Source: Actinomyces respiraculi (GTDB taxonomy: Bacteria; Actinomycetota; Actinomycetes; Actinomycetales; Actinomycetaceae). Taken from it: a stretch of DNA of 64,000 bases. Positions 62,023 through 64,000 of the stretch are shown piece after piece; the stretch's first letter is position 1, and each line of letters begins with the position of its first letter. The DNA is taken from contig NZ_CP063989.1 of the NCBI RefSeq assembly GCF_014595995.2, positions 2,666,001 to 2,730,000 on the forward strand, read 5' to 3'. Made by a program: the position numbers and the translations under genes. The notes beneath the pieces were generated by a model that saw nothing but the letters and a program-made list of their open reading frames with translations, was not told where the DNA came from and searched no databases.

Positions 62023-62747
62023 CCGCTCACCTTTGCGCAGAAGCGGTACCCCCCTGAGGGGACGGTCTCGATGTAGGTGGGGTCGGTGGCCGTGTCCCCC
62101 AGGGCCCGGCGGATCTCACGGATACGGTGGTCGACGGCCCTCGTCGAGGAGGCGAAGTCGATCCCCCACAGAGCGGCGAGCAGTCCGTCACGGGTGTGGA
62201 GCTCGCCCGGGTGGCTCATGAGGTAGTCGAGCAGTGTCACCGCCTTGGGGGTGAGCATGACCTCGCGGCCGTCGAGCTCGACCCTGCGGCGGCTGCGGTC
62301 GAGGACGAGAGCACCGGCGGTGAGGACCGTGGCGGCCGTCAGCGGCCTGGCGACCCCCCGGCTGCGTCGCAGGACCGCGCGCACGCGCGAGGCAAGCTCG
62401 GCCGGGTCGAAGGGCTTGGACAGGTAGTCGTCCGCGCCGTCGTCGAGCGCCGAGATCCGCTCGTAGGAGGCGTCGAGCTGGGTCAGAAGGATGACCGGCG
62501 TCCACGTGCCCTGGGAGCGCAGCCGACGGACGAGCTCGCGCCCGTCCATGCGTGGCATGAGGACGTCGGTGACGACGATGTCGACCCGGTTGGCGGCGAG
62601 GACGTCGAGGGCCTCGAGGCCGTCGGAGGCGAGTAGGACGCGCAGGCCCGTGCGCTCGAGGTAGGGCCCCAGCGACGTGCGGATGGAGGCCTCGTCGTCG
62701 ACGAGCAGGAGGGTGCCGGTCGGGGTGGGCGGGGAGGACGCAACCAC
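62019..62747 (-). CDS. OmpR-family response regulator
   Basis: A 242-residue regulator: receiver with Asp61 (VTDVLMP) and Lys in LSKPFD, and a winged helix (SSTRAVDHRIREIRRAL, GGYRF). AGGAGA precedes GTG 62747. Partner of the kinase just downstream; possible target is the 11-bp-spaced site before the OmpA-like gene. Confidence 0.9.
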   Translation of the reverse strand: MVASSPPTPTGTLLLVDDEASIRTSLGPYLERTGLRVLLASDGLEALDVLAANRVDIVVTDVLMPRMDGRELVRRLRSQGTWTPVILLTQLDASYERISALDDGADDYLSKPFDPAELASRVRAVLRRSRGVARPLTAATVLTAGALVLDRSRRRVELDGREVMLTPKAVTLLDYLMSHPGELHTRDGLLAALWGIDFASSTRAVDHRIREIRRALGDTATDPTYIETVPSGGYRFCAKVSG

Positions 62748-62778
62748 GGGATCGTCTCCTGTCCGGTGCCGGGGAGGG

Positions 62779-62994
62779 TCAGCCGAGCGGCTCGACGGTG
62801 GAGCCCGCGCCCTCGACGCTCACCGGCGTCTGCTCGAGGACGGCGAGCCAGCCGGCGTCGGTAACCCCCTCGGTCGACGGCGCCGCAGCCTGCCCGCCGT
62901 CGGACTGCGCCGCCGTCGAGGAAGCGGCGGACGAGCCGGAGGACTCGGCGGAGCCGCAGGCGGCGAGGGCGGGCAGCGGACGGGAGGGGAACAT
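62779..62994 (-). CDS. Short lipoprotein, possibly truncated relative of the DUF3060 protein
   Basis: 71 residues: a very short signal-like start with LAAC, a Ser/Ala/Gln-rich linker (AAQSDGGQAAAPS) and GWLAVLEQTPVSVEGAGS. The linker and GWL...L segment echo residues ~45-90 of the DUF3060 lipoprotein at 58.9 kb, then it stops. GAGGT precedes ATG 62994. It may be expressed with the two-component genes or be a remnant. Confidence 0.5.
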   Translation of the reverse strand: MFPSRPLPALAACGSAESSGSSAASSTAAQSDGGQAAAPSTEGVTDAGWLAVLEQTPVSVEGAGSTVEPLG

Positions 62995-63147
62995 GGCACC
63001 ACCTCGGTGACAGCGGGATCGTCCCGCGGGGAGTCGGACAACCGCGCGTGGCCCGAGGCCGCGTCGCGCGACCGACGATACCGCGCCTGCCGGGCGCGAA
63101 GGTCTCCGTCCCAGCGGCTCTTCCGCTCAGTCCTCGTCCGTGTCGGC

Positions 63148-63351
63148 GGAGCCGGGCTCGCGCTCCAGGCGGTCCGTGGCACCCCGGACGGCGGTGCGCT
63201 GCCGGGTCAGGGCGGGGTTGGCGTCCAGCGGGATGGTCGGCTCCGGCAGCAGGCCGCCGGTGGCCCATCGGGAGAGGTCACGTACCTCGGTGGGGCCGAG
63301 CGCCCGGGCAGCCCCTTGGTAGGCGACGGAGGAGTCCAGATAGCAGTCGCA
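63148..63351 (-). pseudogene. Partial thymidylate kinase copy
   Basis: The minus strand encodes CYLDSSVAYQGAARALG, EVRDLSRWATGGLLPEP and DRLEREPGS, about 65 residues clearly related to the intact tmk at 58.1 kb (DRYLDSSVAYQG...). The P-loop and C-terminus are missing. Confidence 0.85.
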
Positions 63352-63675
63352 GACACTCTGTGTGTGTATCGGTGAGGACCGGCAGGACAGCACCCTTTGT
63401 GGAATCACACAACATTCTCCGGTGGTTCGCAAAACCCCAGAACGCGGCCACCGTGGGTAAAGGGCGATATTCCCCTCATTGCTGGACACAGTTCCCGCGT
63501 CCCCGGCAATGACCTTCGTCACTTTCGGACAGATGTACCACTTCGCCTGCACAACCCCTGGTGGCTTACCGCAATATCGGTACACTTGTACCACTCGATC
63601 GGTGATCCGTTGCACAGCTGGCGCTACAACGACAACAGTCCCACCCACCAGGCAGACGAAGACGTCTGGAGAAAC
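63352..63675 (+). promoter_or_regulatory. Upstream region of arcA with a palindrome
   Basis: No gene is recognised. GGTACACTTGTACC (63579-63592) is a perfect palindrome about 85 bases before the arcA start, and TGTACCACT occurs twice (63534 and 63588). A regulator site is likely; which regulator is unknown. Confidence 0.45.
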
Positions 63676-64000
63676 ATGCGACCTTATATCGGCTCAGAGA
63701 TCGGGGAGCTGGAGACCGTCATCCTCCACCGCCCCGGCACAGAAATGCTCCGACTCACCCCGGAGAACAAGGACGACCTGCTGTTCGACGACGTCCTGTG
63801 GCTCGAACGCGCCCAGGAGGAACACGATCAGTTCGCCAAAGTACTCACCGACCACGGCGTCCAGGTCCTCTACCTGCGCGACCTGCTCTCCCAGACCCTG
63901 GAAGTCACCGAGGCCAAGAGCTACCTGGTCAAGGAGGTCCTAAGCGCCTGTGAGAGCGGCTGCGGCGGCGACAGCAGCATCCAGCACTGGGCAGAGCGGC
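63676..64000 (+). CDS. arcA: Arginine deiminase, N-terminal part (runs off the window)
   Basis: The first 108 residues are visible. VILHRPGTEMLRLTPENKDD and LLFDDVLWLERAQEEHDQF are the N-terminal signature of arginine deiminase, which hydrolyses arginine to citrulline and ammonia, the first step of the ADI pathway. GGAGA precedes ATG 63676. The catalytic Cys lies beyond the edge. Confidence 0.92.
   Translation, partial: MRPYIGSEIGELETVILHRPGTEMLRLTPENKDDLLFDDVLWLERAQEEHDQFAKVLTDHGVQVLYLRDLLSQTLEVTEAKSYLVKEVLSACESGCGGDSSIQHWAER

Overview
The window is high-GC (about 70%) actinobacterial DNA. CarD, SenX3-RegX3-PhoU, Lsr2, an actinobacterial DUF3060 lipoprotein, SpaA/VaFE-type sortase-anchored surface protein and probable leaderless promoters together point to an Actinomyces/Schaalia-like member of the Actinomycetaceae. 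That placement is inference from gene content only; no rRNA is present. One tRNA (Thr, CGT) is present.

Left half (about 1-41 kb): a large plant-glycan and glycoside catabolism region built from several separately regulated clusters. After the tail of a RloB-like gene comes a minus-strand operon: GPH symporter, GH3, HSL-type esterase, GH43 and GH106 (alpha-L-rhamnosidase type), divergent from a ROK regulator. A MNT/HEPN toxin-antitoxin module sits between two copies of a palindrome. A second minus-strand cluster has a probable C-glycoside deglycosidase alpha/beta pair and a GH35-type beta-galactosidase, divergent from another ROK regulator; a TIM-barrel epimerase-like gene follows. A cell-wall-anchored VaFE-repeat protein comes next, whose signal peptide is out of frame across an eight-C tract. 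Then a LacI regulator is divergent from a complete L-rhamnose operon (rhaM, MFS transporter, rhaI, rhaB, a 47-codon ORF, rhaD). A GH1/MFS pair is divergent from a TetR regulator over a long operator palindrome, followed by GH78, MFS and carboxylesterase genes. LacI-type operators occur at both the rha promoter and the GH78 promoter, so rhamnoside cleavage and rhamnose use are probably co-regulated.

Gene-poor islands at about 29.2-31.4 kb, 41.2-44.7 kb and 55.4-56.9 kb hold repeats: two 122-bp palindromic elements, two 20-bp-phased arrays with the same core that switch orientation part-way, and a third 19-bp-phased array of the same layout inside a 1.1-kb stretch bounded by 56-bp inverted repeats. 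The first two islands also carry addiction-type genes (a truncated zeta-like toxin with its partner; Fic with VbhA-like antitoxin and a serine recombinase), a two-micropeptide transcription unit and a decayed GH43 gene.

Right half (about 44.6-64 kb): mostly housekeeping and envelope genes: an iron-box DUF2218 gene, UMF1-type MFS, carD, regX3-senX3, phoU, gpmA, lsr2, tRNA-Thr, asparaginase, a TAP-like lipoprotein hydrolase, holB-tmk, a DUF3060 lipoprotein, an OmpA-like lipoprotein with 16-residue repeats, a two-component system (kinase frameshifted near its end), a partial tmk copy, and the start of arcA at the right edge.
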